This document shows, piece after piece, positions 29,598-38,630 of a stretch of DNA of 64,000 bases. Position 1 is the first letter of the stretch. Every line of letters begins with the position of its first letter. A program made the position numbers and the translations under genes. The notes under the pieces were generated by a model. The model did no database searches. It saw only the letters and a list, made by a program, of their open reading frames with translations, and was not told where the DNA came from. The stretch spans positions 5,350,001 through 5,414,000 of the forward strand of contig NZ_CP017704.1 in assembly GCF_002243645.1 (NCBI RefSeq), written 5' to 3'. This DNA is from Peribacillus simplex NBRC 15720 = DSM 1321. Lineage in GTDB: Bacteria > Bacillota > Bacilli > Bacillales > DSM-1321.

Positions 29598-30701
29598 TTG
29601 CCTAAATTAAAAATTGATGGATTTCAGTTATTTTGTATGATGGTCATTTTTATGTTTGGCAGTAATTTACTGCTTGATATAGGAAAGGGGGCCAAGCAGG
29701 ATGTCTGGATTGTGAATCTCTTATCAACTCTTTTTGGTTGTTTACTGTATTTCGTGTATATTTCATTATTTAAAAAATACCCTGACTTACCGATGACCGG
29801 TTATGCCCGGAAAATTTGGGGTAAATATTTTGGCGGTTTATTCAGTTTTTGCTATATCATCTATTTTGTTTATCTTGCTGCAAGAGTGTTACGGGATTTT
29901 GAAGAATTATTAATTAGCTCCACATATAGACGTACTTCCATTATAACGCTGGGGATATGCATGATACTGGTTTTAATTTATGGAGTTCACTTAGGTATAG
30001 AAGCATTTGCACGAGTTACATGCATATGCTTCGCCATTATTATCGTGGGCCTTTTGATTATGAACATTATGTTTGTACTAGGAGGATATACAAAATTGGA
30101 AAACCTTCAGCCTGTTTTAGGCAACGGATGGGGAAAGGTATGGAAAGAGTTGATTCCTACTGGTATCACCGTACCTTTTGGAGAATTGATTACGTTTACG
30201 ATGATTCTTCCGTATTTGAATAAAAAGAATTCTGCTGTGAAAGTTGGCCTCTTGGCGATAATTATAGGTGGAGTTACTTTAACTCTTAATTCGATCATTT
30301 TTTTGTCCGTATTAGGTCCAGATGCCGTATTAAGGTCAAATTTCCCTGCTCTTACGGCTGTCAGTTATATAAATATCGCTGATTTTATTGAAAGACTGGA
30401 TTCGTTCATTCTTGTTTTAATGATCATTTTAGGCTTCATTAAGATTTCGATCTTTTTCTTTTGTGCCATTATTGGCGCAGCGGACTTATTTCAAATGAAA
30501 TCTTCCCCTGTATTCATTTACCTGGTTGGCGGTGTTATTTTCTTCTCTTCGCTTATGATTGCACCTAGCTATCAGGCTCATATAGATGAAGGGCTAACAG
30601 TCGTCCCTTACCTTTTGCACCTACCTTTACTTATTGGAATCCCCATTCTATTATTGGTTACCGCATATATAAAACAAAAAATGAAACCAGCAGTTTCATG
30701 A
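29598..30701 (+). CDS. Spore germinant receptor B subunit (GerKB-type permease)
   Basis: 367 residues, about ten helices, amino acid/polyamine transporter-like fold of the endospore germination permease family. TTG 29598 follows GTGAGGAGA. Conserved pieces are GSNLLLDIGKGAKQDVW in the first two helices and PTGITVPFGELITFTMILP. It probably forms the germinant-binding pocket. The last gene of the operon; its 3' end overlaps the convergent small gene by a few bases. Confidence 0.92.
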   Translation: MPKLKIDGFQLFCMMVIFMFGSNLLLDIGKGAKQDVWIVNLLSTLFGCLLYFVYISLFKKYPDLPMTGYARKIWGKYFGGLFSFCYIIYFVYLAARVLRDFEELLISSTYRRTSIITLGICMILVLIYGVHLGIEAFARVTCICFAIIIVGLLIMNIMFVLGGYTKLENLQPVLGNGWGKVWKELIPTGITVPFGELITFTMILPYLNKKNSAVKVGLLAIIIGGVTLTLNSIIFLSVLGPDAVLRSNFPALTAVSYINIADFIERLDSFILVLMIILGFIKISIFFFCAIIGAADLFQMKSSPVFIYLVGGVIFFSSLMIAPSYQAHIDEGLTVVPYLLHLPLLIGIPILLLVTAYIKQKMKPAVS

Positions 30702-30920
30702 AGAGGGAGGCTGCCGGTTTTTAAGAGCTGAGAATATGATCAAATATAAAAAGAGTATTATGGCTAAAAGGACCAGAAAGTAATCTTCTCCACGAGCTAC
30801 TGTGAAATATTGTTTGATGCTATAGAAAGAGTGCAATATATTCAAGCCCTGTAGGTTATCAAGGAGAATAATAAGTAAATACGTGCCTAACAAAATTAAC
30901 AAAGATGGTAGCATTCTCAC
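30696..30920 (-). CDS. Small two-helix membrane protein, GerD-subunit-like (D gene)
   Basis: Seventy-four residues from GTG 30920, well placed behind GAGGTGA. Two hydrophobic helices (LPSLLILLGTYLLIILL and YFLVLLAIILFLYLIIF) are separated by a polar loop. Small two-helix D proteins of about 75 residues are known to accompany germinant receptor operons in Bacillus (GerKD, GerUD) and modulate receptor activity. Its position next to the receptor operon and its layout fit that class, though it lies on the opposite strand and overlaps the B-subunit stop. Assignment by size, topology and location only. Confidence 0.65.
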   Translation of the reverse strand: MRMLPSLLILLGTYLLIILLDNLQGLNILHSFYSIKQYFTVARGEDYFLVLLAIILFLYLIIFSALKNRQPPSS

Positions 30921-31114
30921 GATAAAATCACCTCATTCTTTTTTCTTAAAGTGTCGTTAATACTCTAAAAATATGCACGAATTCGTATTTAGGTTATGTG
31001 TCTGGATACTTGATACTTGTCATTTTCAATCCTTATTATGATGGAACCTAATGCTTGTAGAAATGCCTCCCATGCCATAAAATGGGAGTATACAAATGAT
31101 AAAGGAGTGTATAA

Positions 31115-31618
31115 ATGAAGTTCAAATTAATGACCATCACCTTGGGTATCTGTTCTTCATTAGTACTTTCAGGTTGTTCAAGTGAAGAGGAAAGTGTTGT
31201 TCATAATGAAAGCAGTCATGAAGGACATTCAGAACATACAGTATCAGGAGATCTTCAGGAGGAGACCAGCAGTAAGGAAATAGCACCGGATTTCTTAGCC
31301 GAAAAACCAGAAGATATGAAGACAATCTATTTAGCTGTTGCTCAAAATAAAGATTTACTAGAAAAAATACCTTGTTACTGCGGTTGCGGGGAGTCAGCTA
31401 ACCATAAAAACAATTACGATTGTTTCATCCATGAAAATAAAAAAAATGGTGAAGTGGTTTGGGATGACCACGGGACGAGATGTGGAGTTTGCTTAGAAAT
31501 AGCTGCACAATCCATACTGGACTTGAATGATGGTATGAGCATCAAAGATATCCGGAATAAAGTCGATGAAAAATATAAAAGTGGATATGCCAAACCAACC
31601 CCAACCCCTGAAGTGTAA
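31115..31618 (+). CDS. PCYCGC-motif lipoprotein
   Basis: 167-residue lipoprotein with lipobox LVLSGC (Cys21), a polar His/Glu-rich linker, and the family signature IPCYCGCGESANHKNNYDCF, followed by HGTRCGVCLEIA. The clustered Cys and His residues suggest metal or redox binding outside the membrane, but the family function is not established. ATG 31115 follows AAAGGAGTG. Lies between the germination operon and uvsE; single gene with a terminator. Confidence 0.9.
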   Translation: MKFKLMTITLGICSSLVLSGCSSEEESVVHNESSHEGHSEHTVSGDLQEETSSKEIAPDFLAEKPEDMKTIYLAVAQNKDLLEKIPCYCGCGESANHKNNYDCFIHENKKNGEVVWDDHGTRCGVCLEIAAQSILDLNDGMSIKDIRNKVDEKYKSGYAKPTPTPEV

Positions 31619-31661
31619 GGGCAAAAAGGAAATGAAATTCTAGCGTGAAAATGATAATTAG

Positions 31662-31706
31662 GAAAATGGCTTTTGCCCGATATTCATTCGGGAAATGCCA
31701 TTTTTT
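31662..31706 (+). terminator. Intrinsic terminator
   Basis: AAAATGGC with a GCCCGA/TCGGG inner pair and a closing GCCATTTTTT. Confidence 0.82.
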
Positions 31707-31800
31707 AATTTCTTGGAGTGAAGGATTCTTTCACATATATAATATTAGTTAGAATGGGGAATACTTCCAATAAACATTAAACCATAAAGGAGCTATCACT

Positions 31801-32772
31801 TTGACATTAATCCGCCTTGGTTATGTAGCCATGAGTAATCATGTGCCGAACTGTTCACCATCCCAAACTATGACTTTTGCTCAGTTTTCGAAAATTAAGG
31901 ACAGAGATGCTGCGATAAGGAAGCTTGAACGCATTTCAATTTCCAATCTTCATAATTGTTGGCGTTTACTGATCCATAACGAAGCTAATAATATTCAGTT
32001 CTTTAGGCTTTCTTCTAAACTTATCCCTTTAGCCAATCATCCGGAAATTCCAGAATGGGATTACATAGAACCTATTTCAGAAGAACTAGCTAAATTAAAA
32101 ACATTCATTACAAATCACCCAAAAATAAGGATAGATTTTCACCCAGATCATTTTGTCATCTTGAATAGTACAAATATCGATATTCTGAAGACATCATTAA
32201 AAACATTAAGGATGCATTATACTTTATTGAAAAAAATAGGGTTGGATCCCGAGCATCGCTGTGTACTGCATGTTGGCGGGGGGTATGGCGAACATGTACA
32301 GGCATTAGAGCAATTTATTGATAATTGGGGTTTGATTCCGGAATCAATTCAAAGAATGGTCATTCTTGAAAATGATGATACTACCTATACTTTGTCGGAA
32401 ACCCTTTATTTATGTGAGAAAATGGGGATTCCCATGGTTTTTGATTATCACCATTACCTCGCACATCAGTTACCTGGCGAAGATTGGACAGACCATTGGG
32501 ATCGAATATTAAATACCTGGAGGAATTCCAAACTACCTCCTAAAATGCATATCTCAAGTCCAAGGTCCGATAAAGAATTTCGAGCACACGCTGACTTTGT
32601 GGATACTGGTATGTTCATGGAGTTTTTACAAAGGATAAAAGGGACCTTACCACAATTGGATTGCATGATTGAAGCTAAACAAAAAGATGGAGCACTTTTC
32701 CAGTTGATGGATCAGCTGAAAAGTTACAAAGAGATAGAGATCATTGATAATGCAAGTTTTTATATTCATTAA
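31801..32772 (+). CDS. uvsE: UV damage endonuclease UvsE (UVDE)
   Basis: 323 residues from TTG 31801 behind AAAGGAGC. It nicks DNA 5' of UV photoproducts, an alternative excision pathway. The TIM-barrel metal ligands are spread over IRLGYVAMSNHVPNCSPSQT, RIDFHPDHFVIL, VLHVGGGYG, ILENDDTTYT, PMVFDYHHYLAHQ, KMHISSPR and DCMIEAKQKD. B. subtilis uvsE is part of the sporulation-linked DNA repair set, which fits its position beside germination genes. Confidence 0.95.
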   Translation: MTLIRLGYVAMSNHVPNCSPSQTMTFAQFSKIKDRDAAIRKLERISISNLHNCWRLLIHNEANNIQFFRLSSKLIPLANHPEIPEWDYIEPISEELAKLKTFITNHPKIRIDFHPDHFVILNSTNIDILKTSLKTLRMHYTLLKKIGLDPEHRCVLHVGGGYGEHVQALEQFIDNWGLIPESIQRMVILENDDTTYTLSETLYLCEKMGIPMVFDYHHYLAHQLPGEDWTDHWDRILNTWRNSKLPPKMHISSPRSDKEFRAHADFVDTGMFMEFLQRIKGTLPQLDCMIEAKQKDGALFQLMDQLKSYKEIEIIDNASFYIH

Positions 32773-33296
32773 AAAATCCGTATGATAAAATATTAAACAT
32801 TTGGTAAAGAAGGTATGCATAAGATTTTCTTTATCAAATGCAATTTGTTTACATAACATAATTATTGTTAATTTAAGGACTATATGGGGTCCTACCATCA
32901 AAAAGCGGAAAAAGAAATACCGGGTTAAGAATCCGATTTTCCCTACGCGAAGGAATCAGCCTTATAAAAATTACTAAAGAAGAGGACACTGGTTTAAAAG
33001 TTGTATTCATCAAGGAAATTAATGTGTACCTATAACTATTGGGTGAAAAATATTTAAGTATGTTATCTAACTCATTCCCTTTACAGATATCGTGGTGATG
33101 GATATGTCTTTGTTGGACACCACTTACTAATACTCTTATATGTTCTTTTGGTGAGCCAGTGAAATTACGGACGTTCTCAAACTTTAAGGGCTGCAATGTT
33201 AATCAGTTCTCTGCATTCATCATGTATGTTATTATGTTGAGATTCATCTAATTGCGTTAACGTTTGTTCACTCTCCAATTTTCAGGTAATTTAGGG
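32773..33296. other. Intergenic region without a supported gene
   Basis: It contains an inverted repeat CATTTGGTAAAGAA / TTCTTTATCAAATG between about 32799 and 32841 that may terminate uvsE, though the T run is poor. A plus-strand stretch near 32930-33030 reads SLREGISLIKITKEEDTGLK and is probably an eroded gene. No family recognised. Confidence 0.4.
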
Positions 33297-34217
33297 CTAC
33301 TCTTTATCAATCGTGTCCGAGCACTGGATCTGTTCCTTGCTTACTTCCCATAAACGCTTTGCAGCGTCCATGTTTTGAGCGGGTACAGATGGGATTGTAA
33401 TTTGCATGTCGGTGTAGTAGCGGCCATTGTGACTGGTAATTTCGTCTGAGTCCGCCAACCATACCAAAGTTTCGGCACCTTTCTCAGGGCTTCGGGAGAA
33501 TATCTTCATCACGGACATGGTCAACCGGGCCAATAGTCCGTTGTTCTGGTTAAAGTTCGTGGAAACTAGCCCAGGATCGAAGCAATGAGCTGTGACTCCC
33601 GTTCTCTCCAGTCGCCCCGCCAATTCAGCGGTGAATAAGATGTTGGCGAGCTTTGTTTCCGCATAGCGAAATGTAGGGCCGCCAATGAATTTTTTGGGGA
33701 AGCTATAGAGATGCTCGGCGCTGAGTTCGTCAAAATCAATCCCTTTCTTGGCCATCTTGTGACCGTGGGATGCGGTTGTGATTACTCGGGCTTGCTCACT
33801 TTCCTTTAACCGATCAAGGAGCAGTGTCGTAAGCAGGTAGGGTGCTAGATGATTAACCGCCCAGGTCATCTCCAAGCCGTCGACAGTTAGTTGTCGAGTT
33901 TCGAACAAGGCGCCGGCATTGTTGATTAAGACATCCACTTTCGGGCACCTAGCCAGAATTTCAGCAGCAACCTGACGTATGGACTGCTGAGAAGCCATGT
34001 CTGCTAGGAACACATCCACTGTGGTGCTATTTCCGGTTAATGTCTTAATTCGATTCACTACTTCAGTCGCTTTGGTCTGATTACGTGCGACGAGTCCCAG
34101 GTTTGCGCCTCGAATTGCGAGTTCTTTGGCTGTGGCCAGCCCAATGCCGCTAGTTGCACCGGTAATCACGACGTACTTGCCTTTCACTGTCCACTTATTC
34201 GAAATTATACTCTCCAT
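33297..34217 (-). CDS. Short-chain dehydrogenase/reductase (retinol dehydrogenase-like)
   Basis: 306-residue NAD(P)-dependent oxidoreductase. Cofactor loop TGATSGIG, NNAGALFETRQL, active-site Ser in TTASHGHKM and catalytic YAETK (Tyr-x3-Lys) are all present. SD is AGAGGT before ATG 34217. The base composition is higher in G+C than neighbouring genes (32 of 60 bases at 33601-33660), and it is surrounded by debris, so recent transfer is likely. Substrate unknown. Confidence 0.9.
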   Translation of the reverse strand: MESIISNKWTVKGKYVVITGATSGIGLATAKELAIRGANLGLVARNQTKATEVVNRIKTLTGNSTTVDVFLADMASQQSIRQVAAEILARCPKVDVLINNAGALFETRQLTVDGLEMTWAVNHLAPYLLTTLLLDRLKESEQARVITTASHGHKMAKKGIDFDELSAEHLYSFPKKFIGGPTFRYAETKLANILFTAELAGRLERTGVTAHCFDPGLVSTNFNQNNGLLARLTMSVMKIFSRSPEKGAETLVWLADSDEITSHNGRYYTDMQITIPSVPAQNMDAAKRLWEVSKEQIQCSDTIDKE

Positions 34218-34570
34218 TGTTATTAAACCTCTATCCCTGAAAGTTTATGAATGAACAATTCATTCTTTAGCAAATTAACGAACATCATAATTTAATTTTT
34301 GCGAACCATCAACAGCAATTTTTCTACTCCATCCTAATATTTTACATAACTTCAGAAGTGCCGTGTTTAATGCGATTGCAGTTATTATAACTGGCGCAAC
34401 TATCTGAAACGGCTCAATTGATTGTGATGTCAAGTAGACAAGATTGGTCGTACGGATTCGTGGGACATGATCCCGTGAACTAAACGTCCCGTACCTGATC
34501 GCATATAGCTTCCTATTCACTGTGCAAAAAGAGCGTATTCATATCTCTTTCATTGTTCCCTTGGAGGACA
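34218..34570. other. Region without a supported gene
   Basis: An 81-codon minus-strand frame (34275-34520) has no SD and no recognisable domain. Position suggests debris between the SDR and the permease remnant. Confidence 0.4.
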
Positions 34571-35174
34571 CCTAACTTGGAAATAGGTATTATCATCATT
34601 GCTTTTCAAGACGGCATGATCAATATGACCAATACGATTGCAGCGGTTAGCTCAGCAGAGTAGCTCTATCAAACAAACACAACTTCCAAGATGTATAAAA
34701 GTACGTTTCTCTTAACAGGATTGTTTTCAATTATATGTGCTGCACTTGGTTTAATCCCATATGGACCGTATACTTCGTCTATTGGTTTTTCAGTAAGTAC
34801 AAAAATATTTGATCGAGTAGCTTTAATTATCAGAGGAGCGCTTTTCACTTTACTTGGATTTGTGCCTGCGTTAGGAGCCTTATTTTCGACAATTCCTGTT
34901 AGGAAAGGGGGTGCTGTCTTATTTATGGCCTATATACAATTATTCGGAACCGCTGCATAATATTCAATTTAATTCTGAAACGATATACCGAATTGCTACT
35001 CCGACACTTATTGGTATCTGTATTATGAACATTCCTGCGGAAGTGTTCGCTACGATTCCTATGTATATTCGTCCCCTTATCGGTAATGGTCTGTTAATGG
35101 GCGTACTTATAGATCTGGCTCTGGAATGTTTTGTGGATTGGTCAAATTATAAATGGTTGGAATCAAGGTACTAG
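34571..35174 (+). pseudogene. Nucleobase:cation symporter (uracil/xanthine permease type) fragment
   Basis: Readable pieces in one family order: GIIIIAFQDGMINMTNTIAA, then FLLTGLFSIICAALGLIPYG with PYTSSIGF, then LIIRGALFTLLGFVPALGAL, then YRIATPTLIGICIMNIPAEV and the end VDWSNYKWLE. They match the C-terminal half of NCS2 permeases such as YwdJ/UraA. An in-frame TAG at 34661-34663 and a frameshift near 34958 break it, and the N-terminal half is gone. Confidence 0.85.
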
Positions 35175-35194
35175 TACTGCATTTAATAATATTA

Positions 35195-35235
35195 AAGGCC
35201 GATGATTCCTTAATACAGGGATAATCGGCTTTTTT
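35195..35235 (+). terminator. Intrinsic terminator
   Basis: GCCGATGATTCC pairs with GGGATAATCGGC with one bulge, followed by six T residues. Closely related in sequence to the terminator at 26678-26719. Confidence 0.82.
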
Positions 35236-35675
35236 AAACCGAAATATCTCTTCGTGTATGTTTTCCGCATTTCGTATGCCCCCTAAATAAATGGGGCATC
35301 CAGACATTATAAATAATGAGTAAAAATATAGAGAATTTTAATATGCTATGTTTTCGAAAAAAAAGTAGAAAAGACAAGAAAAACGAGCTTCATATTTAGT
35401 TTTTAATGAGGTTGTTTTAAATCACTAGAGTCATTGGTCTAGATTGCGTTAAAACGTCTCTATTAAACCTTTAGGGGTGTTATTTGGTGTTGGTATTTTT
35501 TTGTAGTAGATCGTCTGAAATTATAAGAATATTCCGAATGTAACAAAGGACCTGTATTGATACATTCAAAAACGCGTTAAATCAAGGTTTATAAGGGTAT
35601 CAAGATTTATAAAACTTGCCTTTTTTTCACCTGTTCACGTACAATGAAAGAAGGGGAAAGGGGAATGAGCCATTC
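35236..35675. other. Intergenic region
   Basis: A short hairpin ATGCCCC (35277-35283) / GGGGCAT (35293-35299) without a T run. No gene seen; the SD of the recombinase (AAAGGGGA) lies at about 35657-35664. Confidence 0.5.
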
Positions 35676-36248
35676 ATGCAAGCAACCTCTCAAAGAATAA
35701 AGAATGTCCAGCCGATACGCCGGTTGGATCACATAGAAAAGATGAAAAAGTCACTATTAAAATATTGCAGCTACAGGGATTATATGATGTTTTCAATCGG
35801 GATAAACATCGGGTTACGTATAGGGGATCTTTTACAATTAAGAGTGAAAGATATTCTTGAGGGTACACATATAGTCATTGTGGAGCAAAAAACAGATAAA
35901 ATTAAGCGGTTCCTTGTCAATCCTCAACTTCGTAAGGAAGTAAGGAAATATGTCCGGAAATCGAACCTGAAAAATGAACAGTATTTATTTCCAAGTCGAA
36001 AAGGTAATGGTCCAATCACTAGGGTACAGGCCTATCGGGTCCTGAACAAGGCAGCTGAAATGGCAGACATTCCGGATGTCGGTACACATACCCTTCGAAA
36101 AACCTTCGGCTATTTGCATTACCAAAAATTCAAGGATATAGCTTTACTGCAACAAATCCTTAATCATTCCAATCCAAAAGATACGATGATTTACATAGGA
36201 CTCACACAGGATTTAATGGACGAAACTCTAATGGATTTCTATTATTAA
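35676..36248 (+). CDS. Small tyrosine recombinase (catalytic domain only)
   Basis: 190 residues from ATG 35676. Catalytic set of the phage-integrase/XerC family is complete: Arg in GINIGLRIGDLLQL, Lys in VEQKTDKIKRF, HTLRKTFGYLHY (His-x2-Arg), NHSNPKDT (His) and MIYIGL (Tyr nucleophile). The N-terminal core-binding SAM-like domain is nearly absent, typical of short stand-alone Bacillus recombinases. It lies amid remnants but shows no flanking attachment repeats or other mobile genes, so its target is unknown. Confidence 0.88.
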   Translation: MQATSQRIKNVQPIRRLDHIEKMKKSLLKYCSYRDYMMFSIGINIGLRIGDLLQLRVKDILEGTHIVIVEQKTDKIKRFLVNPQLRKEVRKYVRKSNLKNEQYLFPSRKGNGPITRVQAYRVLNKAAEMADIPDVGTHTLRKTFGYLHYQKFKDIALLQQILNHSNPKDTMIYIGLTQDLMDETLMDFYY

Positions 36249-36791
36249 CTGAACAGGAGGAAGTACAACCCCTGTATTACTCAGTATTTTTATATTGATA
36301 TCACAGTCCTGTAATAGGGATTTATTCCAAAGCAAACATTATTTTAATATATATGAATGGGTAGAGAAAACTGTTATTTTTGGTGCGGAGAGGTGAAAGA
36401 AAAAGAGCATCTCCGTTCAAGGACTGTTGGAATGGGATAAGCCTTTACTAGGAAATTCGACTTCACTGAGAGTTTTGAAAATTAAAACAGTTTTGAGAGG
36501 GTAAAAGGACAGGACCTTATCTCAACCGAATGACTTCTCAAAAAAGAACAAGAATATAATCTTTTTTTGTTAATATCATCCAGTCTTTATTCTTTTAAAA
36601 AATCATTCAATTTTCTTATCAATACAGTATATTAGAAACATTTAGTCTTCTAAAAGTCTGTTATTCTACTTTTTAACATATAATGAAACAGAATTTAACA
36701 GGAAAGAATGGGGGTTCAAAATAAGGTTACTATAATAACGTTATGTTAACTTGTTTTCGAGATTTATCCTACTGTCAAAGGACTCATCATA
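36249..36791. other. Gene-free AT-rich region
   Basis: Frequent stops in all frames; a weak hairpin CGGAGA/TCTCCG (about 36386-36415). Nothing else supported. Confidence 0.5.
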
Positions 36792-36840
36792 TGAACTGAC
36801 CCCAATTGTTAGAGAACATGTAATAATTGGGGTGCAGTAT
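36792..36840. repeat. Fused IS3-type terminal inverted repeats (solo IS ends)
   Basis: GAACTGACCCCAATTGTTA at the left and TAATAATTGGGGTGCAGT at the right are inverted copies around a core of about 12 bp. The ACTG-CCCCAATT pattern is typical of IS3/IS150-family termini. It looks like an element whose interior was lost, leaving only the two ends. Confidence 0.6.
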
Positions 36841-36874
36841 AATGCTTGCAAGGAAAATGGATAATTAGTTTCAG

Positions 36875-37585
36875 TTAAAAGGAACCCATATCCTCCACCT
36901 GATCTAGCTCCAAAGGTAAAAAAGCATATTCCTCGTCCTTGATAATCTCACATTTACGAACGGGAATCGGTTGTTTAAAAATAGGCCCATCTATTACTGT
37001 GGTGTGAAACTCTCCACCTTCTCCGCAGGGGTCAATGCCGCGAGCTTCAAGTTCCTTCACGTATTCATGGGTTAACGTTCGCCCTAAATCTTCCTCTCGC
37101 ATTCCCAATGATAAATTAACGGTTACAATGATCGTTACAAATCCTAGATTCATGAACTCTTCGACAGCTTCACGATGGTTCATTTCCCATAAAGGCATCC
37201 CAAGCTTCAATCCAGCATTCTTCGTAACCTTATCATGCCAACAGCCATGGGCAGGCATATCCAAGTCACCAGTTACTAACACTTCAGCTCCTTGATCTTT
37301 AGCATTTTCTAAAAGGCGCATAAATACTTTTTCATAATCAGTCCAACTGGCAGCTGCAGTATAAACAGGCAAACCTATAGATTCAGCTTGGGCATGTATG
37401 AGTTCCGGAGGCAGTCCATGGGATCTGGAGCGTTTTCCTTCTTCTTCCAGCATGACGATCAGTCCTACCGCATCTCCAATCTTCATTGCTTTATATAAGG
37501 CTAAGACACTATCCTTTCCCCCGCTAAAAGAAGCGATGAATTTATGCCCGCGAGCACTATTTTTCCAATCGATTACTTCTGTCAT
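36875..37585 (-). CDS. Dph6-like ATP-pyrophosphatase (diphthine-ammonia ligase family)
   Basis: 236 residues. The PP-loop FSGGKDSVLALYKAM near residue 20 binds ATP for adenylation. The family block EGGEFHTTVIDGPIF is near the C-terminus, as in Dph6-type enzymes. Bacteria lack diphthamide, so the true substrate of bacterial members is unknown; an amidation of a small molecule is inferred. ATG 37585 has GAAGGAGA upstream. Single gene. Confidence 0.85.
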   Translation of the reverse strand: MTEVIDWKNSARGHKFIASFSGGKDSVLALYKAMKIGDAVGLIVMLEEEGKRSRSHGLPPELIHAQAESIGLPVYTAAASWTDYEKVFMRLLENAKDQGAEVLVTGDLDMPAHGCWHDKVTKNAGLKLGMPLWEMNHREAVEEFMNLGFVTIIVTVNLSLGMREEDLGRTLTHEYVKELEARGIDPCGEGGEFHTTVIDGPIFKQPIPVRKCEIIKDEEYAFLPLELDQVEDMGSF

Positions 37586-37930
37586 CTAAATTTTCTCCTT
37601 CATTCTAATGACTTTTTGCCAATTTCATATTTTACATATGACCTTTCATAACTATATTTGTTTGATTTTATCACGGTTGGAGCTTTTAGATAAGATATTA
37701 ATACAACCTGATACAAAAAAACTTGATTAATAAAAGAGAAGTTCATCTCAAAGAAACTACTTCTTTATCGACAGAGACAAGATAATTTTGCAAAAGGAGG
37801 ATTATTTCAAATTCCTAGTGAACAAGGCAATAAAAAGGCATGAGGCCAGTGGATGAACGGGACCATGCCATTAAGGCTAGCTAAATAAAGTTTCTACCTT
37901 TATAGATTCCCTTCATATAATAGGTTCTTT
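37586..37930. other. Intergenic region
   Basis: Contains AAAGGAGG (about 37794-37801) followed by a non-initiating short frame FQIPSEQGNKKA that soon stops, perhaps the relic of a small gene. Nothing further recognised. Confidence 0.4.
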
Positions 37931-38326
37931 TTATAAAATTACAATATGTATTTCCACTTTTCCATCAGGATAATACTTTTCAAAATCCAGACTATATTTT
38001 CTGTTCAATTTTTTTTCTTCTTCCAGCTGCCATATCTTTTTCCAAGTTTCACCTATGGAATGTTCATCTTGTAAACATTCAAACACCGCGTATTCTTGAT
38101 CTGGAATGACAAATTTTTCATTCGATACAGGGGTTTCGGTGGCTACAGTTAAAGTATAATCTCCACGATAGTTACTTTCGTAATGATGGTATATCCCATA
38201 TTTCATATCATTTTCAATATTAAGATCATTTGTTTTGCTCCAAAGGGATTCGATTTTCTCGAAAAGTTCCTTATCCGAGAAATTATTAGTCCTTATTTCG
38301 CCAATCATGTAGACTTCTTTACTCAT
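37931..38326 (-). CDS. GyrI-like effector-binding domain protein
   Basis: 131 residues, a single AraC-effector-binding/GyrI-like domain. Visible landmarks are YGIYHHYESNYRGDYTLTVA in the middle and the C-terminal YSLDFEKYYPDGKVEIHIVI. Such stand-alone domains bind small hydrophobic ligands. No DNA-binding part is present. ATG 38326 is preceded by AAGGAG. Ligand unknown. Confidence 0.82.
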   Translation of the reverse strand: MSKEVYMIGEIRTNNFSDKELFEKIESLWSKTNDLNIENDMKYGIYHHYESNYRGDYTLTVATETPVSNEKFVIPDQEYAVFECLQDEHSIGETWKKIWQLEEEKKLNRKYSLDFEKYYPDGKVEIHIVIL

Positions 38327-38511
38327 TAACTAGCAACTCCTTATTTGTATAAATTTGGATATAGTAACAATGATATCACATTCAAAAAGGATGACCAGAT
38401 TCTTTTGGTGCAAGGGTAATTTTGGAGGTTGGTTTTGTCTATAGTTCCTGCTTTGGAATTTGTGAATTGAACAATAAAAAGTTGATCAGATGTGAAGTAG
38501 ATGTTTACCTA

Positions 38512-38612
38512 ATATATTGTATCCAGTATTTTTAAAATTGGATACAATATATTTAATTTTCTGTATTGTAATCGCTTTATATAGTTGATATAGTTAAAAT
38601 TGTATCCAATAT
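38512..38612 (+). promoter_or_regulatory. GntR operators and promoter of the glutarate cluster
   Basis: Three copies of ATTGTATCCA: ATATATTGTATCCA (38512-38525), its exact inverse TGGATACAATATAT (38539-38552) and ATTGTATCCAATAT (38599-38612). A sigma-A promoter TTGTAA (38566-38571) with TATAGT (38589-38594), 17-bp spacer, lies between copies two and three, so the third copy covers the start point. This fits autorepression by the adjacent GntR/FCD regulator. Confidence 0.8.
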
Positions 38613-38630
38613 CGAAAGGTGGACGCTGAA

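Noticed and set aside
32873..33196. 107-codon minus-strand frame
   Set aside because: No SD and no recognisable family; opposite strand reads like an eroded gene.
35616..36248. Prophage or integrative element based on the recombinase
   Set aside because: No structural, replication or transfer genes and no flanking att repeats within reach.
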